DNA of 64,000 nt, taken from Maribacter algarum (ex Zhang et al. 2020) (GTDB lineage: Bacteria > Bacteroidota > Bacteroidia > Flavobacteriales > Flavobacteriaceae). Of this stretch, positions 53,734 through 61,992 are shown piece by piece. Below the pieces are notes generated by a model. That model saw nothing but the letters and a program-made list of their open reading frames with translations. It did no database searches and was not told where the DNA came from. Made by a program: the position numbers and the translations under genes. Position 1 is the first letter of the stretch. Every line of letters starts with the position of its first letter. Location: positions 372,001 to 436,000 of the forward strand of contig NZ_VATY01000001.1 in NCBI RefSeq assembly GCF_005885635.1, in the 5' to 3' direction.

Positions 53734-56193
53734 TTAACGTTTCAGACTCATATTACCCGTTACAATCGACTCATCAGAAAATATTGCCTTATACCAGTAA
53801 TCGGTTGCGGGTAAAGGACGACCTGCTAACATTCCATTCCAACCTACTGATTTTGGGTCAATTTGGGCAAGCATATAACCGTATCTTGTAAAAATATGAA
53901 TAACATCACATTCAACTTCGCCCTGAACAATTGGAGGAATAAATTGCCAATAATCATTAGCTCCATCACCATTGGGCGTAAAAAATTTCGGGAATCTCCC
54001 AACCGTTAAATCTTGCTCAATTGTTTCACTCGTAACCCCGCAACCGTTTTTATCCCTAACGAAAACATTAATCTCGCCCACAGCTACCACTTGAAGAATA
54101 TTTTCGTCTTGGTAAGTAACTCCATCAAGTGAAAACTCGTAATCTCCTTCTCCGCTAATCGCAACTTGCACAGTGCTTCCATTAACAACGAGATCATCAA
54201 TTGTTGCCGTGGCTGAAGGTGATACTTCAAAACTAGCCGTACTTATACACTCAATCGTGTTTCCATCGAATGAAAAAATATTAATCGCCTCCAAAATATA
54301 GTCTCCCGACTCAATAGCATTAAACTCCTGGGTCTGCGAGACTATACTCGTTTCATTCTCATTTATTTTCAACCACCTGTAGGCATCAAAATTTTCAGGC
54401 CCCATTATTGATAGTTGAGGGTCATTCATACAAATTAAATAAGATTCTTCTAGAACAATAGTCGATTTTGGTTCCACTTGAACAAACAATTCAGCATTAG
54501 AAGAACATCCAGCCGCATTTGAGATCCTATAATAGATACTTTGACCAAATGGCAATGTGTTCATAAATTCTTCTGGGGACGGGATGCTTATATCATCATT
54601 AAGATTATCCAAAGTAAGATAATAGGAATATGTAGACGTGTCGTCATTTTCTATTTCACGAAGGTTTATAGTCGTCAACCCATCTTCAGAATCGGCTATA
54701 TCATCATCGCAAACAATCAATGTTTTAGGATCCGCAACGGGTACTGCGTCAAGAGTAACCGAAATCTCACCAAAAACTGGGCACTCTATTTCATAAGGTC
54801 TCGTAAGCGTCACTTTATAGACGCCTTCATCCGCAGCAGTAGGTGCATCAATTCGGTAAATATTTCGGGTCGGATTGTTAAAGACAACATTGTCCTTCTC
54901 CCAGGTATAAGTACCATCAACAATGTCTTGTACCTCGAGCAAGAGAGGCTCTCCTTCACAAACCACAAGTTCGATTGCGTTGTTATCGTCCGCATCTTTC
55001 GGCAAAAAATCGACACTCTCATAAAATGATGGAACCAAAGGCGGTAGCCCAACCGAAGAGGTTCCAGTGTTCAAAGCCAAACCTTGATGTTGGTAATCAG
55101 CAGCTAACCCAGCCGTATCTGGATTGTTTATAACTCCTAAGAACGGAATTCCAGTTTCAAAATTAACAGACAGTGCCCTATAAATTTTACCATTATTCGC
55201 CATTTGGAGTGCTCCACGATAAATATCGGAAGTATCTAACAGAATTTGAGACCCGGTAATGTCGGCTGCAGTCAAATCATATTGCGATAAATCAGAAGTA
55301 TGCCCATCGTACGCACTTCGGTTGTTAGATGCATGTACATATAAATATCTACTATTTGGAGAAAACTCAACACCGTAAGGTGCATAGTTCAAACCGGACA
55401 TGTGTATACGCTGTTGGTTCGAAAACAACCCCGTGGCTACGTCAAAATCATATATAAGCAAACCATCTCTCATGTTGGCACTTGCCAACTTAGTCTTATC
55501 TGGTGAAATTTTGATGTAACCCCTATCATCCAATACCGTAATCGTATTAAAAGTACTCTTGACTGAGGTATTTGATACCCCAGCCGGTGTAAGTTCAAAA
55601 GCATGAAGAGTATTAAAATCTGGAAATGTCGGAGGTAACACTCTTTGCCCTGTTTCCGTGGCCTGCGCAATAATCCAAATTGATCTGGTCTGACAATCTT
55701 GAATAACCGCAGTAATTTTTTCAGCACAATCTTCAAGCAAATTCGTATTCTTTGTAATTACAGCTCCATTACCATTATTTAAGCGCATGTCAACCACCGA
55801 ATAGTTCAATCCTGTTCCTCTAACCCCACTTGTTGTGGCATCAACAGAAAAGATGTAAAGTAAATTGGAATCTCCAGGGTCTGGAACAATCAAGGCGGTT
55901 TGGGTACCTGTCGGATTGGTAATTAAACCGGTACCGTTCATCATCAAACTATGAGTTCGGTCATAAACGTTGGCTCCATCCGTATAAAAAAGAAGATTAC
56001 CTTGAGCATCTGAAACCGAAGCACTACCCTCGGGTGCGTCAATAACACTATTATCAAATTGCGTTATAGAGCCATCAGCGTTGAATTGTAAACCAACTTG
56101 GTAGCCAAAATACCAATTATTCGATTCACCTTGACCATTTGTATAAATTGGCCAAAGGAAACCTAGAAGTAAAATAACAACTATTCTCTTCAT
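53734..56193 (-). CDS. T9SS type B sorting-domain secreted protein
   Basis: 819 residues. A signal peptide ends near TNGQGE. Residues about 25-400 form repeated beta-rich blades (propeller-like: NLLFYTDGANVYDRTHSLM, LLIYDFDVATGLFSNQQRIH). Residues about 405-720 hold Ig-like or PKD-type strands with scattered cysteines. The C-terminal about 80 residues from TPNGDGANDYW (near 739) are the gliding-motility-associated CHU_C-type domain used by the type IX secretion system, ending in GNMSLKR. It should be secreted to the surface through T9SS. Its place inside a polysaccharide array suggests a role at the cell surface coat, but no activity is evident. Confidence 0.9.
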   Translation of the reverse strand: MKRIVVILLLGFLWPIYTNGQGESNNWYFGYQVGLQFNADGSITQFDNSVIDAPEGSASVSDAQGNLLFYTDGANVYDRTHSLMMNGTGLITNPTGTQTALIVPDPGDSNLLYIFSVDATTSGVRGTGLNYSVVDMRLNNGNGAVITKNTNLLEDCAEKITAVIQDCQTRSIWIIAQATETGQRVLPPTFPDFNTLHAFELTPAGVSNTSVKSTFNTITVLDDRGYIKISPDKTKLASANMRDGLLIYDFDVATGLFSNQQRIHMSGLNYAPYGVEFSPNSRYLYVHASNNRSAYDGHTSDLSQYDLTAADITGSQILLDTSDIYRGALQMANNGKIYRALSVNFETGIPFLGVINNPDTAGLAADYQHQGLALNTGTSSVGLPPLVPSFYESVDFLPKDADDNNAIELVVCEGEPLLLEVQDIVDGTYTWEKDNVVFNNPTRNIYRIDAPTAADEGVYKVTLTRPYEIECPVFGEISVTLDAVPVADPKTLIVCDDDIADSEDGLTTINLREIENDDTSTYSYYLTLDNLNDDISIPSPEEFMNTLPFGQSIYYRISNAAGCSSNAELFVQVEPKSTIVLEESYLICMNDPQLSIMGPENFDAYRWLKINENETSIVSQTQEFNAIESGDYILEAINIFSFDGNTIECISTASFEVSPSATATIDDLVVNGSTVQVAISGEGDYEFSLDGVTYQDENILQVVAVGEINVFVRDKNGCGVTSETIEQDLTVGRFPKFFTPNGDGANDYWQFIPPIVQGEVECDVIHIFTRYGYMLAQIDPKSVGWNGMLAGRPLPATDYWYKAIFSDESIVTGNMSLKR

Positions 56194-56672
56194 TTTATAT
56201 AAGTGTTCTTAATCAAGTGCGCGCAATATAATATAAAAAGTTCTGCTGGCTTATCGTATCAGATTACCTGATACATTTAATAGATAAAAAGTAACCTATT
56301 TTATGTTAAGGAGATAAACTCAGCGTATTTTAGCGGAATACTTCGCACCTTCGAATATAAATATGTAACAATTTGCAAACCATAAACCCTACCTAAAAAA
56401 CTATTTAGAGATTCTTTGGTAGTTGGCACTTCTTTGTGTTTAGAAATGAACTCATTTAGACTCGCTAATTATAGAATAACTTATTATTCTAATGAAGTAA
56501 ATGTCTTAGACCTCGAGTTGAATAGAATTCTAATGCGCTTTAAAAATGACCCCTTAATTCCTTCTCAAAATTACTTTCAATATCTAGAATGAAGTAATAA
56601 ATGGTACAATCCAATATTTGGCATCATTATCATTTTCCATTTAACATAGACCCCAAGGATTTTCAATAGCCT
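56194..56672. other. Gene-free stretch upstream of the T9SS gene
   Basis: About 480 bp. A perfect 7-bp-arm inverted repeat, GTATCAGATTACCTGATAC, lies at 56256-56274, about 63 bp before the T9SS start codon. A 48-codon frame on the plus strand (56446-56592) has no recognisable pattern. Nothing else is apparent. Confidence 0.6.
56256..56274. promoter_or_regulatory. 19-bp perfect inverted repeat upstream of the T9SS gene
   Basis: GTATCAG and CTGATAC are exact reverse complements around ATTAC. It may be an operator for a dimeric regulator. No other copy was noticed in the window by eye. Confidence 0.4.
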
Positions 56673-57908
56673 CTAAACCTTATTGTTTAGTATCTTCTTT
56701 ATTTGATCGTCAGTTAGTCTTCTGAATTTATTTGAAAAACATATTCCCACAAAAAACCAAATAGTAAAGTTATATGTTGAATAACTAATCACATTCTCAA
56801 CAAATAATAATACAGTATGTACCAATAAAATAAATCCAAGACTTATGACAAGTGTATTGTTAGATCTAAAAAAGGCAAGATATATGGCGCTAATAAAAAG
56901 AATAAGGTTTAAAAGAAGAGCTATTATACCTCCCTTTAAAAGAATACCCAATACACCAACTTCAATATTCAACCGTATCGGAGAATCTCCTTCTACTGTG
57001 CTAAAATAATCACTGTAATAACGCCCGTTTGCCCCTTTTCCTATTAGCATACGATTTGTATCAATCAAATCAATATAAACTTCTTTGTATAGAAAGGTTC
57101 TGGTATCAACACTATATTCGTCGTCTGAAGATTTAGACAAATATTTTTCGAAAGGACTTTCACCAGTAACTATTCCTTGTTGCAAAAGCACAAACGGGGT
57201 GATTATTGAGAACAGGGCTAAAACCAAAATAATCTTTACTCTAAAGCGTTGAACGAGATATACAGCGAATAAAGCTAAGAAATGAAGTATTTCTCGTATC
57301 ATCATTGTTCGGATACTAGTTTTTGATGATATGTAAAAAAGAAGAATGACAGCTAACAACACCAATAATACGATCTTCTTATTTTGAAATGGCAGCAGGA
57401 GGATTAAAAAAACAATTGGTTGTAATAAAAGAAACGATATTTGTAGTTGGGTTTGAGTAGCTGAACCTCCACTTAAAATATAGAATACCAAGAATAAAGG
57501 TATTCCTACCAGCATTAGTCGTACAAAAAGATCGTTCATCATTTTTATACTTCTATTACTAATAGAGAAAATAATTACAAAAGGCACCAGTAAGGATAAA
57601 GAAGTAAAAACATTCCCAATAATAGTTATCATCGAACCGTCTCTAGTTAAAATACTTCTGAGCACTCCTAGAATATTCCATCCCAATAGCAAAATCAAGA
57701 CAACCACGGTGAAAGCAGGTATGTTTTTATGTAGAATCTTATGTTTTTTTACATATTGAAATAATGCTATTCCGAAAGAACACCAAACCAGAACTGTAAT
57801 TACAATTTTGAAAATCGAAAGCCCATCTAAATAAAAAATTCTAGTTGAAAGCTCGAAAATCAACAAGAGCAAAAATGATAGTTTAAGCTGTAAATTTTTA
57901 ACTTTCAT
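56673..57908 (-). CDS. O-antigen polymerase/ligase-like membrane protein (Wzy candidate)
   Basis: 411 residues with ten or more membrane helices and a large periplasmic loop near the middle (residues about 270-310: TGESPFEKYLSKSSDDEYSVDTRTFLYKEVYIDLIDTNRMLIGKGANGRYYSDYF). This loop is typical of O-antigen polymerases, where SxxxRxxxY-type and GxGxxG-like residues occur. Sequence conservation in this family is low, so the call rests on topology, length and the position next to the Wzx flippase (69 bp upstream). It should join repeat units in the periplasm. Confidence 0.8.
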   Translation of the reverse strand: MKVKNLQLKLSFLLLLIFELSTRIFYLDGLSIFKIVITVLVWCSFGIALFQYVKKHKILHKNIPAFTVVVLILLLGWNILGVLRSILTRDGSMITIIGNVFTSLSLLVPFVIIFSISNRSIKMMNDLFVRLMLVGIPLFLVFYILSGGSATQTQLQISFLLLQPIVFLILLLPFQNKKIVLLVLLAVILLFYISSKTSIRTMMIREILHFLALFAVYLVQRFRVKIILVLALFSIITPFVLLQQGIVTGESPFEKYLSKSSDDEYSVDTRTFLYKEVYIDLIDTNRMLIGKGANGRYYSDYFSTVEGDSPIRLNIEVGVLGILLKGGIIALLLNLILFISAIYLAFFRSNNTLVISLGFILLVHTVLLFVENVISYSTYNFTIWFFVGICFSNKFRRLTDDQIKKILNNKV

Positions 57909-57976
57909 TTTATAGTATTACATTTTCAAATAACCCAGTTCTATAGGGTATCAATATTAAAACAATTCTTCAACAA

Positions 57977-59341
57977 CTATTTATTCCATATTCCCTTGGC
58001 CCGTTTATTAATAAGCTTTGAATATTGAATGGGAAACAATACGAGATTTGGAGCAACACAAATAATAGTCGCCAATATGACACCCTCTACCCCAAGGTTG
58101 AAATATTTGACAAGAAAAACAGAAAGAGGAATATTTAAAATCGCTCCAATGGCAAAAGAATACATGTGCAGTTTTATCTTACCTACTCCATTTAAGAAAA
58201 AATTAAAGGGCGCATATGAAAGTGTAACAACAAAAAAGACACCCATACATATGGTCAAAATCATAGGGATTTCAACTTTATTCCCAAACCAAAATTGATA
58301 TGACCAAGGGGAGATTAGCACTAAAAAAACGATGAAAACTATTATTAAAAGAGAAAATTTTGTCAAATTACGCATTGACTTTTTAATCCATTCGTATTCT
58401 TTTTTAGTATAAGCCTCTGTAATACTAGACCAAAAAGGTGTGAGTAGAATAACAAATACCATTGAAGAAATACTTACATACTTATGGGAAAGGGTATATG
58501 GAACAACAGCTTCTGGACTAAATAGTTGGGTAATAATAAAGCTATCTGTAGAAAACATAACAATTACCGCAATCTGGATGATAAAAAAGTTGATTCCTAA
58601 ACCGAAAATAGAATTGAAATACTCTTTTTTAAAAAATTTTATGTTGGGCACATATTTTTTATATTTATTTGAAAAGGCGTAAAGATTCAGACCGACTAAT
58701 ATCAAAACTGGTATTACAGAAAAAACTATTCCAAAAAGCAAAAGAGAACTTAAGGCTAACTTTGTTAAAAGCCAAACTGCTAGGAGCGAACTTAAAGCTG
58801 TAATAAAGGTTATTTTGCCTTGTATCGAATGATTCTGATCGGCAGTATAAATCGAAGTTATCAGCTTAACAGTTAAAAGAATACTGAAACAGGCGAAAAC
58901 GACAGGCATAAGATAATTCAGTTGACTATTTAAATCCTCTGAAGTATTGAATATTTTTGCCCAGTCGGCAAAATAACTGACTACCAGAGAAGCGATAAAC
59001 AAAAGCGAACAAATCGCAGTTATCGTAAAATAAGCGGTGCTTACATAGCCTCTGGCAGATTTCATATCGCCGACGGCCTTGGCTTCAGCGTATTTATTTC
59101 GAAGCCCGTTGCCTAGACCAATATCAAAAAACGAAAACCAAGCAACGAAACTGCTTAGAATCATCCACACACCATAATCCTCTGTACTTAAAAACTTTAA
59201 GGTTAAAGGTACGAGCATAAAATTTGCCACTATACTACCACCTTTGTATATGGCAGATAGAAGAACATGTTTAGATATGTTCTTCGTTCTATCACTTTCA
59301 ATACCAAGAAAAGCTTGTATTTTTTTAAAGATTTTTTTCAA
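57977..59341 (-). CDS. Oligosaccharide flippase (Wzx, MATE-like fold)
   Basis: 454 residues with about 12 to 14 membrane helices of the PST/Wzx type, beginning HVLLSAIYKGGSIVANFMLVPLTLKFLSTEDYGVWMILSSFVAWF. The start is a TTG at 59341: upstream in the same frame a stop codon (TAA) follows an ATG, so no longer reading is possible. It should move lipid-linked repeat units across the inner membrane. It heads the large minus-strand array, with the Wzy-like gene next. It is divergent from the GH16-like lipoprotein gene. Confidence 0.93.
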   Translation of the reverse strand: MKKIFKKIQAFLGIESDRTKNISKHVLLSAIYKGGSIVANFMLVPLTLKFLSTEDYGVWMILSSFVAWFSFFDIGLGNGLRNKYAEAKAVGDMKSARGYVSTAYFTITAICSLLFIASLVVSYFADWAKIFNTSEDLNSQLNYLMPVVFACFSILLTVKLITSIYTADQNHSIQGKITFITALSSLLAVWLLTKLALSSLLLFGIVFSVIPVLILVGLNLYAFSNKYKKYVPNIKFFKKEYFNSIFGLGINFFIIQIAVIVMFSTDSFIITQLFSPEAVVPYTLSHKYVSISSMVFVILLTPFWSSITEAYTKKEYEWIKKSMRNLTKFSLLIIVFIVFLVLISPWSYQFWFGNKVEIPMILTICMGVFFVVTLSYAPFNFFLNGVGKIKLHMYSFAIGAILNIPLSVFLVKYFNLGVEGVILATIICVAPNLVLFPIQYSKLINKRAKGIWNK

Positions 59342-59786
59342 GATTTAGTTCATGTATATCATACAAAATTCAACAAGAAGAATTCTATACTTTAGAGTCT
59401 CGAAATGGAGGTCTAACGCTACAAAATCCTTTATTCTCGAACATAGAAATGATTGTGAAAACAATTCATCAGTTTTAGAGAGGGCACCCATTTTACTCTT
59501 AAAACATTTTTTAAAGGAATGTAGTCCATCATAAATTGCAAAACAGTGGGCTATATTTCGGAATGCTTATAGGTTGACTTCTAATGCTCGTAAAATTAAT
59601 TCTTTTTAAATCAAAAAAGTTAGACGTCGGCTAATTCGCCTAATGTTTCGATGTAAAGCACTTTAGGTTGCTATTATCACTCTTTACCGAAAATTTGATT
59701 GAAATAGTAAAAAAACATTTATTTTACGGTTTTGAGATTTCTTCAGGAAGTCGGTATCGTGTAAATTATTTTCAATAAAATATATT
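59342..59786. other. Gene-free stretch between divergent wzx and the GH16-like gene
   Basis: About 445 bp with no convincing coding frame; a 60-codon frame at 59352-59534 has no family pattern. It must hold the promoters for both directions. No clear TTG...TAnnTTTG pair was seen. Confidence 0.6.
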
Positions 59787-60680
59787 ATGAAAACTAAATT
59801 GGTTTCAAAACTTTTTATTTTATCTATACTGATGAGTGCCCTATTAGGGTGCAGCAAGTCCAAAAATTCAGTGGATGATGAAGTGGTTGAAATAATTGAT
59901 AATTCTATTCTTACAGGAGACGTCAATGCTCCAGATTTCTGGGATGGTGATAATTTGGTCTGGAGTGATGAGTTTAATGGATCTTCACTTTCTTTAGAGA
60001 ACTGGGCACCGCAAAGATTTTTAGGTGGTGTTGGCAATACAGAGCTGCAAAACTATAATGGAATTGACAACTTAGAAGTCAGCAACGGAACCTTAAAAAT
60101 CAAGGTGGACAAAATAGGAGAAGGTCAAAATACTGGCGATTACAATTCTGGCCGGCTAAATAGTAAATTCATTTTCACTTATGGTCGAGTTGAAATGAGA
60201 GCTAAACTTCCTGCACAACTCGGAAACGGACTTTGGGCAAAATTATGGCTTTTAGGTAGTAATTTTGAACAGGTCGGCTTCCCAAATTCGGGAGTAATCG
60301 ATATAATGAAATATGTAAGTCATATTCCAGATGAGGTTCTTTCGGAGGCGATAACCGCAGACAATTTAGCAGGCAATGCTCCTCCGGGTACTTCAGGACC
60401 AATTGCACTTGAATCTGCCGAAAGCCAATTTCACAACTATGGTGTTTTATGGACGGATGAATACCTGAAATTCTATATTGATAGTATAGACAATGTTACA
60501 TTTACATACCAAAGACCTCCCAATGCAAATGATAAAAATTGGCCCTTTACAAAGTCTTTTTATTTTATAATGAATGTTGCAGTTGGAGGCGAATTCGGAG
60601 GTGTTGAAGGAGTTGATGACACCATATTTCCTACACAAATGGAAATAGATTATGTTAGAGTATATCATGGAAAAAAATAG
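59787..60680 (+). CDS. GH16-fold lipoprotein without catalytic glutamates
   Basis: 297 residues. Lipobox LLGC with C22. The GH16 (beta-jelly-roll) pattern is complete: NLVWSDEFNGSSLSLENW, TELQNYNGIDNLEVSNGTLKI, SGRLNSKFIFTYGRVEMRAKLP, NGLWAKLWLLG, FYFIMNVAVGG and MEIDYVRVY. The catalytic motif is normally ExDxxE (GEIDIMEY), but here it reads GVIDIMKY, so the nucleophile position is V170 and the acid/base is K175 while D172 remains. Each change is one base from a GAA codon (GTA, AAA). An active hydrolase is therefore unlikely; a glycan-binding surface lipoprotein is more likely. WPAFW is also changed to WAKLW. Confidence 0.9.
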   Translation: MKTKLVSKLFILSILMSALLGCSKSKNSVDDEVVEIIDNSILTGDVNAPDFWDGDNLVWSDEFNGSSLSLENWAPQRFLGGVGNTELQNYNGIDNLEVSNGTLKIKVDKIGEGQNTGDYNSGRLNSKFIFTYGRVEMRAKLPAQLGNGLWAKLWLLGSNFEQVGFPNSGVIDIMKYVSHIPDEVLSEAITADNLAGNAPPGTSGPIALESAESQFHNYGVLWTDEYLKFYIDSIDNVTFTYQRPPNANDKNWPFTKSFYFIMNVAVGGEFGGVEGVDDTIFPTQMEIDYVRVYHGKK

Positions 60681-60846
60681 TTTTCCAGAATAAAAAGAAC
60701 ACATGACCATATTTAAGATGAAACAAGTATCAAAAACGCCCTTGAATCTTAACTTTGGATGACCTTTTTGCAATTAGATTAACACTTATAGCGCACTACT
60801 ACAAAAAGTCAAAGCTCTTTTTTTCTTTGTCTCAAAATATTTATCT

Positions 60847-61590
60847 ATGTCCAAAACAAACCATACTTTTTGCTTAGGGTATGACATTTTTGAAAAGTCG
60901 CTTGTACAGTTACCACTTTACAAAAAAACCTTAATCAGCACAATCAACCAATACTCCTATTGCATTGCTGAAAAAGATTCAGATTTTAAAAAATCTTTAA
61001 AGGAATCTGAAGTATTACTGCCAGATGGTATAGGTATCGTAATGGCCACCAAATTTCTCTATGGAAAAAAAATAAAGAAAATTGCTGGAGCCGATATTCA
61101 CCAATTTCTTTTGGAAAAACTTAACAATGAAAATGGTTCATGCTTCTATCTAGGTTCATCTGATACTACGCTTATGAAGATAAGCAAGCGGATTAAATCA
61201 GAATATCCTAATATTCGTGTTGACACATATTCCCCTCCATTCAAACCTGTTTTTACAGAAAAAGACAACGATGAAATATTTAATGTCGTGAATCAATTCA
61301 AACCCGATGTTCTATTTGTAGGAATGACCGCTCCCAAACAAGAAAAATGGAGCTATGAAAATAAAAATGCTTTGGATGCTAAAGTCATATGCTCAATAGG
61401 CGCCGTATTTGATTTTTATGCCGGCACCGTAAAACGGCCTAAAAAAATATGGATTGATCTAGGATTAGAATGGCTTGGTCGTTTATTTAAAGAACCTAAA
61501 CGAATGTGGAAAAGATATATTTACTATGGCTTTGTATTTCTAGGGTATCTTTTGAAAAACAAATGGACATTAACTTTCAAAAAAAAATAG
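60847..61590 (+). CDS. WecG/TagA/CpsF family glycosyltransferase
   Basis: 247 residues of GT26. LLPDGIGIVMATKFLYGKKIKKIAGADI is the family signature with the catalytic aspartate. FYLGSSDTTLMKIS, PDVLFVGMTAPKQEKWSYENK and CSIGAVFDFYAGTVKRPKKIWIDLGLEWLGRLFKEPKRMWKRYI complete it. Members add N-acetylmannosamine, N-acetylmannosaminuronic acid or similar sugars to a lipid-linked glycan. The basic end suggests membrane association. It lies 166 bp after the GH16-like gene on the same strand. Confidence 0.94.
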   Translation: MSKTNHTFCLGYDIFEKSLVQLPLYKKTLISTINQYSYCIAEKDSDFKKSLKESEVLLPDGIGIVMATKFLYGKKIKKIAGADIHQFLLEKLNNENGSCFYLGSSDTTLMKISKRIKSEYPNIRVDTYSPPFKPVFTEKDNDEIFNVVNQFKPDVLFVGMTAPKQEKWSYENKNALDAKVICSIGAVFDFYAGTVKRPKKIWIDLGLEWLGRLFKEPKRMWKRYIYYGFVFLGYLLKNKWTLTFKKK

Positions 61591-61992
61591 ATTTCGAAGA
61601 TAAAAGAACTTTCGAGGAACGAACTTATTTTGCTAGCGCATTGGAGATTTTATCATCTACCACCCTCTTTATACAAATCAATATTATCGGTCCAAAATTC
61701 ACCTTATTTACTAAGTATTTTTATTGAAATAAGGCGATAAACAAAACCATAATGATTTTTAATTTTTTGTAAATTAAAAGTTGACCCTAGACAGCTTTAA
61801 TTTAAAAAAAGAAAAATCAGAGTAAGTTTAATAGTTTTTTATCGATGTCTTCAAATTATTATCGATAAAAACCCGTGAAATCGGGATATTTTTATAGATT
61901 GATGCGTTATTCGCAAAAAAGTCTTTTTTTTGCCAAATAGCTACCTTTCAATGAGATGACGATTACTATTTATCAAAATAAAATCAAAAAAA
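61591..61992. other. Gene-free stretch before the LRR gene
   Basis: About 400 bp. A hairpin CCCG-TGAAAT-CGGG at 61872-61885, flanked by AT-rich sequence, ends about 107 bp before the LRR start. It may end the WecG transcript or belong to the LRR leader. Small frames here have no family pattern. Confidence 0.6.
61872..61885. promoter_or_regulatory. Short hairpin CCCG-N6-CGGG in the LRR gene leader
   Basis: A four-bp GC stem (CCCG/CGGG) around TGAAAT, embedded in AAAA...ATATTTTT. It could be a weak terminator for the minus direction (T run on that strand) or a leader element. Low certainty. Confidence 0.35.

Noticed and set aside
56446-56592. 48-codon plus-strand frame between the Wzy-like and T9SS genes
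   Set aside because: Opposite strand to its neighbours, no family pattern, no start signal.
59352-59534. 60-codon plus-strand frame next to the wzx start
   Set aside because: No pattern of a real protein; it probably covers promoter DNA.
61506-61727. 73-codon frame overlapping the end of the WecG-type gene
   Set aside because: It starts inside a well-supported gene in another frame and has no motifs.
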